Source of the DNA: Styela clava
Lineage: Eukaryota; Chordata; Ascidiacea; Stolidobranchia; Styelidae
Direction of reading: 5' to 3'
Assembly: GCF_964204865.1 (NCBI RefSeq)
Contig: NC_135254.1
Location: forward strand, 11,847,001-11,911,000
Length of the DNA: 64,000 nt
Below the pieces are notes generated by a model. It saw nothing but the letters and a program-made list of their open reading frames with translations. It did no database searches and was not told the DNA's origin. This document shows positions 1 through 13,277 of this stretch, one piece after another (within the stretch, counting starts at the first letter, position 1; each line of letters starts with the position of its first letter). A program made the translations under genes and the position numbers.

Positions 1-3000
1 TCATTGCAGCCATTCCTGCCGCTAATTGTTGAGGATTACTCATCTTATGTGCTGGAAATATATAGTAACAGTTTTGCTTATTGAAACTATATAGGTGGTC
101 AGAGTAAACCAAATTATTGTCAATTCGTAACAATTTGGATTTGGTGCAGTTTTTAACCCTTATATATTTTTGGTAAAATTCCATGCATTGAATTGAACAT
201 ATAAATTATGATATTTAGTGTTTCTGTTGAACATTTTGTGAAAATATGAATTAAGCTCATTTACTTGTTACCACATTAATATGATTAAAATTTAACACAT
301 AAGCTATTAAATAAATGTACCACAACACAGCAAAATTCAGTTTGGAAATTTGAAATATCTCCATTTATCAGGAAATTTTATGCAATTTATAGGTATTGAA
401 TTGTTACGGTTATATCACCGAAATTTGGGCACTGCATTTCATCCATTCCAAATACAAAGGCAATGCAATAACATATCGATTTTATAGCACTTAGAGATTT
501 AGACTAAAACAAAACAAACAATGAATCAATTTACAATGGGCTGAAATTTATTTATTGCTTGTATTCATTGGCATTAACATATCTAGCTAGTAGAATAAAA
601 TAAGTAGGAACGACACATTCCGACTTACTCAAGTTAACAAATCAGTAATTTAGATGTCTGCAAAAACCACGCACAAAATCTCAAACAAGAAAATCAAAAC
701 GAAAACTAAAAATCACATTTAACTGGCAAGATTAGTGACACTTTAAAAGACAACAGTTCTTGCAATAGTAAGTAAATTTAAGAGAAAGAAAAAACGATCA
801 CTGCTAATGCAAGAGCTGCACTCTTTTCTCAAGGTAATGCTAATAAGCTTAATAGCTTTAAACAAATATTATCACTACAAGCAAACATCACATAATGGAA
901 TTTTATCAATAAATGCTTAGTCTTATTTATTTAAACTAGTAATTAATGAAATTGGATATATTCACTCTAGCATGCTAATAGTTTAAAAACACTGAAACAT
1001 GGAACCACTGCTGCACTGAGCAATATCTGGATATGCAAACAATCACATATTTTCATATAGTTAAATAAATGATAAAACCAAATTTTTGTTCAATCAAAAG
1101 TAGTAATAATAGTACCGTATATTCTCGAATATAAGCCGAGTTTAAAACTTCGAAAAAAAATTGCCAAACTAAGGGACCGGCTTATAAGCACATAACTCTG
1201 ATCGAGCTTGCAAATAGTTATTCACCAAAGTATCATTCTTGCAAAACGATAATCTGAAATGCATGCAATGCAAAAAACACATTCAAAATGCAAAGTATTG
1301 TTCATTCAACTGACCTCACCTACCTTGTGGATAAGAAGAAGCCTGATAATCTAGAAATTATATTAAAACAAATTAAACAAAAATTATCTTGAGTAAATTT
1401 CCAAAATGTAACATTATTTATTTAACAACAATCACAGTAAGAAACTCCACCATAATGCTTCAAAATATAAAGCTAAAAGCTGACTAAAAAAATTTCCGAA
1501 TTTTAAATTAAATCCAAGTTATCAAGTAGGTTTGATTCACTTTTACATTCCAAAACTAAGTCCCATGTGCAGACTAGCATATCATATTCACACACAATCT
1601 CCATAAAAATCGATACAACTACGTGACTAACAGTATCACATTCACATCTCATTGATGGATATGGATCAGTGATGCACAATATAAAACAAAAATAATTTCA
1701 ATGTATTCTTATTCGAGAGTATCATAGCCACGTCATTGCCACACCTTATTATCTGGAGAATACTAAGTTATGTGATTGATAGTTTGGCAGTTATTATATA
1801 TTAGGTCTGGATAAATCACTTGTGTTTGGGTCCTGGGTGGTTGGAATGTACCCGAATTTTACAAATAACATTAGGATATGCCCAATCAGTAAGGATCTGG
1901 TTTTCCCAAAGCCAAAATATATGTAAATAAAGATTGGCTACTCATGTCGTTTTCGTTTCACACAAACATTGGGAATGAATGAATTCAGAAAAAAAGATGA
2001 GAATGGTTGACTATTAAAATTGATAAACTGGTCCCAGAAAATTAGGATGGCTATAATGAACAACAGCATGCTCTTAAACTAAAAATGTGTACAAGTAGCT
2101 AATATGAATTATAATTATCTTGACTCTGATAGGATGAATAATTTAAACATTTAAAAAAGGTAACAAAGAATGTAGCGATGAATCATTTGTGATATGCACA
2201 ATTAGATCATGTGATGTTTAGGTTTATTAGATTAAAGGTCTTTTATTTTCTTATTTTATACTAAACAATGTGGTTTGTTAAGACTATCATTGCAAAGCCA
2301 GTTTATTTTTTACGTTTGTTAATATTATTCATATTTTATACCACTTCTAAACTATGTTGTCAACAGGATGACCATGCCACAGGCAAATACAAAGTCATAA
2401 CACCGGCATTATTATGCCACTATCATTACCTGTGGGCAAATCACAGTTACAATTATTGCTTCTTATACAATATCATACACGCAAGTTTAAAGCCTATTAA
2501 AATTGATTATTAAGTTGATGGCAATTCAAATATATAACTAGCGTATATTATCAAATCTTGGCAAACAATTAATAACACACCCACATCCTATTATTAGGTA
2601 TGAATTTTGTCACATGATAATTACTATTTGCACTGCTGATTTAACAACACACATAATAATACAATCTAGTGATCATATGAGCATTGACAAAATGAACGCT
2701 TATCTTTTTACCACAATATGATTCTAGGATAATGAATCATAATATACATGATTCATAAAGAGGGCGTGGCATCAGTCAATATTAAGTTTATTACTTTGAA
2801 AGCACTATGGTACCTTAACATGATTACTGCCTCCTATTATGATACTAAAAACTCTGCTTATAAAAAATACTTATCAGTTTCTTAAGTCAAAATATTTTAC
2901 AAGCTACATATCCTTGTTTTAGGCTGTCTGAACAAACACTTCTATTTTCATTTTGTACAAACTAAGCCTGCTAGGTATTCTACAAAATATTATGGCCTGA

Positions 3001-6000
3001 AAATGGACTCTTCACTTGAAAAATTTGCATTTTATAATACTGAGAGGTATAAGACAGCAGATCAATATCCATCAATCTATCACCACTATTATCAACTGAG
3101 CTACAGAGATATTAATTCGTCACAAAGTTGAATGGTTAATAGGAAAATGTCACATCAATCTTACAGAAATAAAGCCTGATTGGGTAACTGAAGATTTAAT
3201 AAAATTAACTCCACAGGGGTCCAACAGCAAGAGACAATAAGCTGTTCTTTTTATGAGGCACCATGCCAAGTTCAACTAATTAAAACCACCACAAAAACCT
3301 CATTAATCGGTTATTTGGGATATTAAACAGCAAAACTGTCTGAGATAAGTAAATGTGAATAACCTACAGTGAACTTCGATAAGGGTAGAAGTGAAAAGAA
3401 GTATTGAAAAGGCGTGGTTTAAAAAAATCTCGTGATTTACTTGCAAAGTGCTTAATCAATCAAATTCTGCAAAAGCCTGCAATACCGCCCAGCTATTAAT
3501 ATACTATTATCAACGCCAATCAGGTCCAACAGAAATATTTGACATGCACCTCTCAGCCAAAAAATAAACTGTAAAAAGAATAATAAAAATTCAAACAATT
3601 CATAATTATCGTAAATTCTTTACAATCTGTGTTGTAAAATTAATTTCCTTGAATTCACAATGAATGGTTAATGTGAAATCTCTGTTGAAAAAGACCCATT
3701 TTAGAATATACTTGTTATTCCATAATGTATTTTGAATAGTCAATCACCACACAGTATTTTAACGAGAGTGATTTTCTTTCTGTTATTATTCTAAGGTGTG
3801 CTTTGTACTCAATCCCTGAAGGTTCATGAAAAACAGTAAGCAAACATTAAAGTCGATATCGGATGTCAGACATTATTTCTTAAACATATCTCTTATGGGG
3901 ACACTCATGCACAAAAATAAGTACGAGAGATCAAATTTTTGAGTTTCTATGAACTTATTCCATAATTAGACATATTTTATTCATATTACAATAGTCATGG
4001 CAAATCAGGTATGGCGATACATTGAGCAATTAGAAAAGGTTTAACTGCACAATGTGTTACAGAATTGTTTGACGTTTATGAGAGTGTTAAAATTTTAATT
4101 GTGACAGATTAGTGTGAAATACTTTCTTTTACATTAGTGTGGAAGCAGCAATTATCTTATAGCCTACTTTCTGTGTGTTGTATTTCTGATTGATATTGTC
4201 CACGTTTTTAGTAATTATATTGACATAAAAAACTCAAACCAATTATCTTATATTGTTTACTGTGAAAAAATATTTTACAGCAAACATCCTAAATATTCAG
4301 ATGATAAGAATGATATTTGTGATATAATTTGTCATGATGGAGAAGTTTCAAAATGAGCAACTGCAGAAATAAATGTATGAAAACGTTGCATCATCTGGTG
4401 ATCTAATGATGATAAATTCCAGCGTCGATAAACCACCTGTTTTCTATTTTCACCCTATCATTCCGATATTATAATTAATAATATACCATATTTTCATTCC
4501 TGTCTAACATTTGAAACAATAAAATCCTGCTTTCCTGTTTAACAATGTCCCCAAAATTATTCACTAAAATTTAAAGTTGATCCAACAGTATCTACTCATC
4601 TTATTACAAGCCTTATTAACCAATCAAAATCAGAGATTATTAAACTTACAAAAGATTTTCAAACATATAGTTTAATATCATTTTTTGAAAAGTAATAACG
4701 ATAGTAACAAATGCAATTGGAGGATTAACTATCCAGTTAGAAAAATATTCAAAAGTTTTCACATACCGGTAATCTATTTCAGTTTTCTAAACATGAATCT
4801 AAAGTAAGATCAGAAATATTCAAAATATAATCAAATACAAGCAATTCTGGATTAATTGGTTAATGGGTATTTTATCCTAAGATACTAAAACAAATTTTCT
4901 CAATAAAATGCCAATACCTGCTATGGGGCCACTGGTCAGTAAATTAACATTCTAAAATGGATACTTATTCCCAATTATTTTCAAGCTATAGAACACTAAT
5001 ATACACAGCATAATCAGTAAGGAAATGAACTTGACTAAATCTATACTTCAAAATACAGTACACATTTTAATATACAGAGTGAATTATGCATAATCGTTGA
5101 TAAAGCCCAAAAAATATGTATAAATGCTTTAAAATGCTGCAATATTAGTATTGAAAGAACTAAAATGAAAAAAGAACTACTCTATTACATACTATTTCAT
5201 TGGTATATCTCATGATGGAAATCATCGAAAGCAAGGGCAGAATATCTCATTATTATAAAAGCAAAATAAAAGTGAGTCCTATCTGAATAACTGTCCAACA
5301 AACTATATATGCTAGAACTAGAATATAAGCAAAGAATATAAAATACTACACAGGCCAAAATATGACGAATCGGAGATAGCTAGCTGTTTATCTGTTCCCA
5401 TATCTCCAGGAATAGACTTTCAGATAGATGCAAATTCATAAAAAATTCATAAAAAATTCATCAACTTGGAAAGATGTAAAAAAAGTTATTCAGTTGTTGT
5501 AAGATTGAAAGTACCTTGCTAAAAAAGGCATTTTGCTTTATGACTATGAGGTATACAGTACTTCCAACTTTGTGATGAATTAGACTAAACTGATTACTAT
5601 GGGATTGTTAAAAATGTGTTATGGATTATATTAAATATTTGACCAGTTTATTTAAACATGTTGCCCAAATTGATATTGACTAATATACATCTAGTAAATC
5701 ATCAAGACTTTCTTTGTAAAAAAAAATCATTGAAAAATATGGTATAACGTATCCAAAATATGATATTTGCTTGAACAGCTATCAAAGATGGGATATGCTA
5801 CAGAAAAAATCGCAAAAATTTTTTTAAAACTATTGGAAGCCTCTCACAACATGTTATGCATACAAAAGATCTAAATTAAAAAGTATAACTGTTCAATGAA
5901 TTTCTAGTTTTAATGATTTCTCTGAAATCTGGTCTTCATAGCATATCTTTCTAAATGAATACAGCGACTTGACACGGCTTGTATTAAGTCTTTTTTTGTG

Positions 6001-8890
6001 AATTCGCATATTGGTATTCCATGTCCTAATGGAAAAACAAAAAATATAGAATTTTAATTCCAATCGATTGACTGTTTTCGTTTTTCCATCTAGGCCATGA
6101 ATACCATCACACAAATTCAACAAAACAACAATGAATTTCTATCCTAGCTCTATATATACAAAACTATCTTACGGCAAAAATCTGTATATTGTTACTACAA
6201 AAACATTCACAACCAAGTATTTCAGCCAGAAAACATATAACTTTTCAAATATTTACCGTAGTTTCTAATTCGATGTCAACCACAAAAAAGAATATAATAG
6301 CCTAATATTCAAGAGAAATAGTAAAAGTGATTACTTACAAGGTCCTGGGGCTCCATACCCAGCTGGGGGGTGGTATCCTGCAGCAGGCGGGGCACCATAA
6401 GCTGGCTGGGCTTGAGGTGGATAGCCCGCAGCTGGTGGGTAACCCCCTGGTGCAGGTGGTGCACCATATCCATAGCCACCTGGTGGTTGGCCGTAACTTT
6501 GTGCTGCTGGTTGGGGAGGTCCAGCTAAGGCATCGAATCCGAGACCTGTGCAAAGTGAAAAAAATATCCGTTTGGATAAAACTTAAGTGACACTGACACT
6601 GACAGCAATTCAGATTTTATTAAACTGTCAATTCTCAAATACTAATTCATTGGGAACCAAAAACTGCACAATACACTATTCAAATTTGTGGTTTTGGACC
6701 AGTTTTGGTTCATAGAACTGTCTAAAATATTTCATGGTTAGTCAATTGTTTTACAGGTTAAAACATGATGTATATTCTACATAAATTTGACAGAACAAAT
6801 AATAACAGATAAACGTGTGTAAATATAAATTATGCTTGAGCTATTCTATAAAATACCACAGCTTATTGAAACTCTTGGTCTATTGGTCTTGCCAAGACTG
6901 AAATACTATACAGGGTGTTTCAAAAGTAAGTTTACACTTTTAATTTTGATTAGCTTTTCAGGTACTCATCATAGAGCGTTCATTTCTTCAGGAAACATAG
7001 TATGGAGTAAAATTTAGGTATTGTGTTCCTTTTTCGACAAACCCCAGATAGGGATGGGCAATATGGAATACCGAATCCGGAGGATTGGAATCCCAAAGTA
7101 TTGAATCCAACAGGATCCGAATCCGATAACAGGATCCGGTTTCTGCCTCTTCGGCGATTTTTGCGTTTTCCGCTGTACTATCTAGTTATCGTATAATAAT
7201 AATTATTTGTGCTGACTGGTGATATTCCGATAAACTTATTGTAACAATCTTAATTTTTACAGACGTGCCTTGCTTCAATTTACATTATTAAATGATTTTC
7301 GTGACCAGCGAGTTTTGAGTTTTCCACAACAAAATGATGTAAACCAAAAGCCAGGCATCAAATGTTATGACATTATTTGCGATTAATTTAGATCCAATAT
7401 TATTTGCAAATAGTTTTATTATTTTTACTAAACCATTTTCCGAAAAACGAAGTTATATCGCAGTACAAGGCATTTATTTTTCAATCCCGAAAGATTACAT
7501 ATTTTTGTTGTTCAAATCGACGAGTCTGTTTCTATCGTTCAAGATTGACATACGTTTGATCGAGTGTCTGTGGTATTTTAGTCAACGATAAATTTGAAAA
7601 CCTATTGTTTAAGCAGGGCCAAGTCTGGGTAGATATATAACGAATTTCTGGGAAATGCCTGTTTTTACAATTTAAAATCTAAATCCAGCAATGTGCGAAA
7701 TTCCCACTATTTGAATAGGTATAAAAATAGAATAGGATTCGGTATTCTGGATTCGATTTAACTATTCTAGAATAGTAAATTATTCTATATTGCCCATCCC
7801 TACCCACAGAATGACAAGGATATTAAACCAAGGAATGAGGTGCAAAATTTGGAAACTGGAACTGAAGTTGATGCACAAAGATCAGGAAGACCAAGGAGCG
7901 GACGCTCTCGAGAAAAACATTGAGACTCAGAGCTGAACTAATTCCAAATTCTCCGTTGAAGAGGCGCTGAGTTTGCTGACCGACTGGTCGATCGCGATCG
8001 GCTATTGGCCACCCTTGCTTTACACTGTTATATGGAAAAACAACAAATTTCCAGTTTCCCAAATAGCTACTTGAACAGTTATCACATCCTTATTAACACT
8101 TATTAAGATTATAAATACAAAACATAAGGTAAAAATAACCTGACGATTGTCCAGGTGGTGGATATGCCCCTGGTGCTCCAGGCTGAGGATAACCTCCAGC
8201 AGCTGGTGGATATCCAGGTGCAGGGGGATATCCAGGTGCTCCACCAGGAGCTGGTGGGTACCCAGGTCCCCCCGGCCCAGGTGGATATGCTGGACCTCCA
8301 GGTGCTGGTGGATATCCTCCTTGAGGGGGGTAACCTCCTTGTTGTGGTGGGTATCCTCCCTGTGGTGGATATCCTTGTGGTTGAGGTGGGTATCCTCCAC
8401 CAGGAGGTGGTGCGCCACCCTGAAATAAAATGACATGACTGCATTATTGTAAAATTGATGGAAAATTTGAATAACCTACGTCACTACGACATAATAGGGC
8501 TTGTCAAAATATACGGATGGTCGTCAAAAAACGTGCAGATGATCATCAGAAATCGAGCAAGCTACGTCCTATACAGAGTCATACGCTCTCTCGTTTTCTC
8601 GTCAGAACAATCCAGATATCAGAGAGACTGTAGGCGTTCGTGAGTTCGTAATCAATATTTGCGATACTAAATTATGCTAGACCTGAATATATCTCATCTA
8701 CTTGATACGATACCGAGAATATACAAACGTAGATACTGAAGGATTTCCCCGATTTAAAATCTTTAATTACCATATAGTTTTACCTTTATAAAATTCTCCT
8801 ATACAAATCACCATAATATTGAGCTCCCATTTAGATAAATAAGCAATAAGGTAGATTAATTACCTGCTGATATGGGTATCCGTATGACAT
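1..8890 (-). CDS. Annexin A7/A11-like gene, N-terminal part (partial)
   Basis: Exons on the minus strand: 8864-8890 (start ATG at 8890, begins MSYGYPYQQ), 8140-8419, 6339-6545 and 1-51, the last cut by the window edge. Every junction is GT-AG and the phases agree (0, then 1, then 1). Exons 2 and 3 encode a tail of repeated [16 protein letters not shown] units, followed by GLGFDALAG, more Gly/Pro/Tyr repeats, and then a short non-repetitive stretch ([13 protein letters not shown]) in the last exon. An MSY start, GYPP repeats and a following GLDN-like and LSGMAANM-like stretch are the pattern of annexin A11/A7 N-termini, which in known proteins bind partners such as ALG-2-type EF-hand proteins ahead of the Ca/phospholipid-binding core. 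The four annexin core repeats would lie left of the window, so the assignment rests on the tail alone. A different GYP-rich protein, for example a peflin-like EF-hand protein, is possible. The intron between exons 3 and 4 is about 6.3 kb. Confidence 0.6.
52..6338 (-). other. Long intron of the annexin-like gene; no gene seen
   Basis: AT-rich sequence with no supported exon on either strand. Near 1124-1190 there is a short dispersed-repeat-like stretch in which an 'ATATAAGCC' motif and its inverse 'GGCTTATAAG' face each other. Near 5430-5460 there is a small AAAAATTCAT tandem. The small open frames here have no family character and no splice context. Confidence 0.5.
6911..8010 (+). mobile_element. 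Decayed mariner-like (IS630/Tc1 superfamily) element remnant, interrupted
   Basis: An 'ACAGGGTGTTTCAAAA' terminus near 6911 is typical of Tc1/mariner-type elements. At about 7835-7935 the plus strand reads [19 protein letters not shown], resembling the 'ETG...RSGRPR' linker after the helix-turn-helix of many such transposases, and is soon broken by stops. The two parts are separated by a hAT-like element at 7049-7802. The remnant lies in the intron between annexin-like exons 2 and 3. Family is inferred from short motifs only. Confidence 0.4.
7049..7802. mobile_element. Non-autonomous hAT-like element, 754 bp
   Basis: The element begins TAGGGATGGGCAATAT and ends with its inverse (ATATTGCCCATCCCTA), so the termini match over about 16 bp. 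The flanks ACCCCAGA and CCCACAGA resemble a diverged 8-bp target-site duplication. No long reading frame is present. It sits inside the mariner-like remnant, so it is the younger insertion. Confidence 0.55.
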
Positions 8891-10630
8891 TTTGCTATCA
8901 ACAGGCAATAGTACAGTCAGACAGTTGGGTGAGTTCTTTTTTAGGAGAAATTACTATAACTGTATAAAGCTGGCTAGAAAATTAATAAAAGGGTTAGTTA
9001 ATATCCAATCAAACAAGGATCCCGAGTCACGGCTTAATAATTTCGCATATTCAACTGCTAAGATAGACACTCACTCACGTTTCAAAAGACGCCATTTACC
9101 GGTAGTTGTTAATAGGAATGGATTTTGGTGTGTTTGTGAAAGCTGGAAGGTGCAGGGTTTTCATTATCAGTGACTTTGTTATGTTAGCACTTGTCAGCAC
9201 TGTTTAGGGTGGCTTACCCACTTTGCGGCCATGACCTATCTGCGACCATCAACTTCATCGATTAAATTAATGCCGAAAAAATTAACGAACCGCGCCGATA
9301 TTTCTCACGCGTTATCGTCCACTTATCCCTCGTAGCTCTACGAAATCACACTAAAATGCGGCCACAAATAAAAAAGTTACGACCGAAAACCTGACCGAAC
9401 AAAAAAAACGGACCATTTTACCATGTCGCCAACTACCCATTGTTCCTTCGAAAAAGGTTGAAAATCCATACAAATATAAGAGATAAAGAGATGAAACTTG
9501 GCAGGTGGGTAGAGTTGTGTTTCTTTTAACCATCTTTAAAGTTTCGCGTTTCTACCTTCAAAGGAGGGGGAGTAGGGGGGTGCGCATTTCCAATACGTCA
9601 ATAATATCTTTGTCAACTAATTTGCGACCACCGTGTTTTTGTCTGTTTGATTGCTGTGATGCAGTGTTTGTTTATAATTTGAAGAATTTTGTTTGAAATA
9701 ATCGTGTTCTTAAAATATATGACGGTCAGAAATGCAATTAGAAGCCCATTTTTTCATGCATGGCTGCGTATGCCCTAGTCTCGACGCAGCATAAACGATG
9801 TTCAAGGCTTGAAATCCGTGGTCGCACACTGGTCGTTCGGTCGCAAATACATCTTCAGAGTGTCGTACTTTGGTGGTTTGTTTAGCTTTAACCCCTGGTC
9901 GTAGAAAGTTAATTCGAAGTTCAGCGTGTAGAATAAATGCCAATGCACCTACGGTGAAAAAATTAACGGGTTAGAAATATTGGTTTTTGTTTTATAGCGG
10001 TTTGAATGAAATCGTCCGCAGACTGGCTACACCACCCTATTGGTGGATGACTCATTCCACCAACCACCAGACTGTCAGATATAATAGGATTTCAATCATG
10101 TGCATTTTCAGGGAGCACTGGCATACGGTACTCAGGCATTATGACATTACATTCTTTGTTCTTGTATGACATTTGATAGCCACCAATAAACATTACTGAC
10201 AAATTCTGACTTTCAGACTTTATAAACTGAATGATTATAGGCAACACGCACCTTTCGGCTTTCACATACGCCAAAACCCATGCAATTGACAATAAAATGG
10301 GCTTGTCTACCTGCAGACCTGTCCTTGGGCACTACAGCACTAGGTTTTCTACTAGACTACCCTAACAAAACGGTTTATTGCGTTATGTTTGCGATTATTT
10401 GACCTTTGACTTATGCCAAAATATGCATCGTCGTCGTCGTTTTGGGTGACAGGACTGTGCAGAGAGTACAGTTATTAGTTCATTATATTACATTAGTCAT
10501 AGGCTAGTAGATTTCGAAGATCATTTGAAGTTGATGTTGTTGCTTCAGCTGCCTCTGAGCGATTTTATGTTTCTGCTGTAGCCTACATATTTTTTTTAAT
10601 CGAAACAGGTTCCTTATATGACTGTACAGT
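8891..10630. other. Intergenic; annexin-like 5' side; no further gene seen
   Basis: The annexin-like 5' untranslated region and promoter should begin just right of 8890, but I see no clear TATA box. The stretch 9180-9620 is less AT-rich. A short perfect CGT run occurs near 10430. No exon or RNA gene could be supported. Confidence 0.35.
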
Positions 10631-10975
10631 ATGACATGTAACATTGCCACAGCATCTCTAATTACTCTGCTTGGGTTCTCAGGTTCGAATCCCATGCGGG
10701 GATGCATATGTGCAAGAGGATTGCTGGACTCCTCGTGCCGTAGGGTGTTCCACGTAATCGCTGATCAATTACAGTTTCCTCCACCATCCACAGATCCAGT
10801 CCATGATTCCAGAAACAAATACCGGTAGACTAACTAATCACATACCCGACATGGAATGGTAACTGGACAAGACAGGTGGTGGTTCGCCATAATACAGTAA
10901 TAAGGTTAATAAGCCGTCTTATCGGCTTTCCTCTCCCCTGGGATAAATATGTGAATCCTATCTTATCCTAAATTT
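10631..10975 (+). repeat. tRNA-derived SINE-like repeat
   Basis: A pol III B-box-like GGTTCGAATCCC sits at about 10683-10694, followed by a tRNA-like 3' half, a GC-richer body (CTCCTCGTGCCGTAGGGTG) and a short pyrimidine-rich tail with TCTTATCC-type repeats near 10960. This is how tRNA-derived SINEs are built. I could not define a good A box, so this is a degenerate SINE rather than a functional tRNA. Limits are approximate. Confidence 0.5.
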
Positions 10976-11003
10976 TTTCAACATCAGCATTTAGTCTAAA
11001 TAA

Positions 11004-11345
11004 CGTTTCGGTACCGGTATTGTTCCACTTTCAGACTTTACAAGATTGAAGTTTTGTACGGTACGGTACGGTACCGGTAGCTGACTTTCTTTCTGCCGAT
11101 AATGTTTTTTAAGATACCTACCGTACCTATGTTTTACAGTTTTATGACAGCTGACAGAATGTGGTACCCTACGGTACCGGTATGTTGCTGACAGAAAACA
11201 AAGACACACTTTTTAAAACAATCAAATTTGCAGGGCCATATACGGTACCGGTACCGGTACCGTAACGGTATGAGGTACCGGTACCTGGTAGTCTCTGTTT
11301 CAGCTGTTTTTCTGAGATACGGTACCGGTACCGTACCGGTAATAA
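11004..11345. repeat. GGTACC/GGTACCGGTACC low-complexity array
   Basis: Repeated GGTACC, ACGGTACGGTA and GGTACCGGTACC units occur in clusters at about 11008-11030, 11055-11080, 11162-11182, 11240-11286 and 11320-11342. The unit is self-complementary, so the cluster is rich in short palindromes. It produces spurious Tyr/Arg/Gly/Thr-rich open frames on both strands, which are not genes. Confidence 0.75.
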
Positions 11346-12544
11346 AAAAAACTTTGGCGTACAGTATCCAGTTACAGAGCTATAAAACATCTAAAGTCTG
11401 GAAATGTCGGCCCTGGTAAATCGTCCTCTTCTTCCCCAGCAAAGTGATTCCCAGCAACACTTAGCGCCGATAGCGGCACCTATCTTTCAAATTAGAACAC
11501 CTCCATGGTACGATATGGTGTGGATGTTTCTCCGTCACAATTACAAATCAGCAATACGTTAACAATGACGAAACAAATGCAATTTATGCGGCCGCTCAGA
11601 TACTTCTTTTGCTCAAACAGATATTTGAGCGTGATTGTAAACATCACAATTATTTGTTAGTTTTTAGTTTAGGCCGCGAGCCGAGGCACTGAAAAACGCC
11701 TAGAAAGTTGGGCAGCCTTTCCATAGCCCTGTTTAGTTATGCTAAGACGTTGTTAAAAAGTATAAGTAAGTTATTAAACACTTGTAGATCCTTACCGCGG
11801 ATATGGGCCGTGAGACGAAGCCTTGAAAACGCCCAGAAAATGAGTTTCGTAGCGCACATTTGGTAACTAAATAAATTCTTCAGTTTTGTGTGAAGATGAA
11901 CATACTGAACGCATTATAGCTTGTTCCACAATCCTGATGCGAAATTGAATATAAGAGGTTCCCGGAAATTCATTAACCATAAGTTTACAACACATACATA
12001 AGAACTATGCAGTTCGAAAGCCCTACAGCACACTAACACAAATGTATTCCTGTAACGTTTTGCCTGACCAAAATCAGACTTCCTCAGTCAATCATAATTT
12101 ATCGGGTAGATTACGAAAATAATGGCATACATGTAACCAACAACAAAAAATACTCAATTGTGTGACAGGAGTCGCGAGTGACCTCGAGAGGTCTTCAAGC
12201 AGCGACACCAACAACGCTGATACACATTAGCGAATAAATTTTATGTAATAACCACAAGCAGTTTACAACAAGAACAGCATAAAAAGCTACATCCATTTTA
12301 TAGAAGCTATCAAACGTATTTTTTTTTAAACAATGAAGTCACAAATTAACATCGTGTGCACGAAAACACAAATAAATCCGTTATTTCTCACATAGAAATT
12401 TACTGGAAAAGTCAAGAAAATTAAATGAATGTACAGTATGTACATAACATAGTGAACAGAAATATTACAATTAGTCTTTTTTTAGTTTATGTGGTTATGT
12501 ATTTGAACAAAGGCAATATTATTTCTAGAAACAGGACAACGACA

Positions 12545-12965
12545 CTAACAAATGTCCGAAAAAACAAACAGATAAATGATACTTATTAAATCAACTGCAA
12601 TATCCAATTCACTTTCTTCTGAATTGTTTTCGAAATCCACTATCTCGAAAATCGACTTTTCCCCTATAAGGGTACTGTGATTTTTGCAGTCAATACGAAA
12701 ACAAAAATCTGTGCAATTTAAGTTGATTTTGGCACACTCGCATAAATTATTTTGACTATTTTTCCCACACTTGCTTTTTTCCAACTCAAGAACTGATTTG
12801 AGGGCCACATGCTTCTTCAGTGAATCATTGTTGGATGGGAGAGTATAATCCTTGTGTTTGCCAGTGTTAAATAGACGTGCCCTGGCATCATTTACATTCT
12901 TCATATCCTTTTCATACAGTGAACAAACAAATTCCTCAGTTTTATTTATTAATGCCTCGTTGACC
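12545..12965 (-). pseudogene. Fragment of an invertebrate mobile-element-type protein with Cys-rich motif
   Basis: The open frame on the minus strand, extended upstream of the first Met (12904) to about 12965, reads ...EEFVCSLYEKDMKNVNDARA..., then a KKHVALKSVLELEK-like stretch, then a Cys-rich part (CECAKINLNCTDFCF-RIDC) and an acidic tail. The order 'FVC-LYG, VN-AR, LP-T-D-L--H' followed by a C-x-C/K-N---C---C motif is one I associate with repeat-borne proteins of invertebrates. There is no upstream part in frame (a TGA precedes it), no splice context, and the next feature is a transposon. It is probably a truncated remnant. The element class is not certain. Confidence 0.4.
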
Positions 12966-13277
12966 TCAAAAGATCTTCATAGTTGAGAAAAAAATGAATT
13001 GAAAACCTCAATGAAGTCTCCAACATGAGTTTGATGGGCAGTTCCAATTGCAGAAAAGTGCTAAAGTATTTCAATATGAATAGCCCATCTAAGTGTTTGC
13101 AACTATTATGATTCTCATATACCTTTAAGCTTCAAGACTTCTTGTTTAATACATTTTATAGCACTGATAGCAGCAGGGATTAGAGCCTGCGTTAGGTCGG
13201 ATTGGCGGAACAGAAAATCATATTTGGAACAGCATAAGTGTAAAAATTCCCCTTAAATACTAACTAATACCTTGAAT

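Noticed and set aside
8147..8433. Overlapping plus-strand open frames rich in Trp/Arg or Val/Leu
   Set aside because: They are the complement of the GYPP-repeat exon of the annexin-like gene on the minus strand; no start context, splice context or family similarity.
10640..10720. Possible tRNA gene because of a GGTTCGAATCCC box
   Set aside because: No matching A box, acceptor stem or anticodon arm could be drawn; the longer body and repeat tail fit a tRNA-derived SINE instead.
11169..11419. Tyr/Arg/Gly/Thr-rich open frames on both strands
   Set aside because: Produced by the GGTACC array, which is open in several frames at once; low complexity only.
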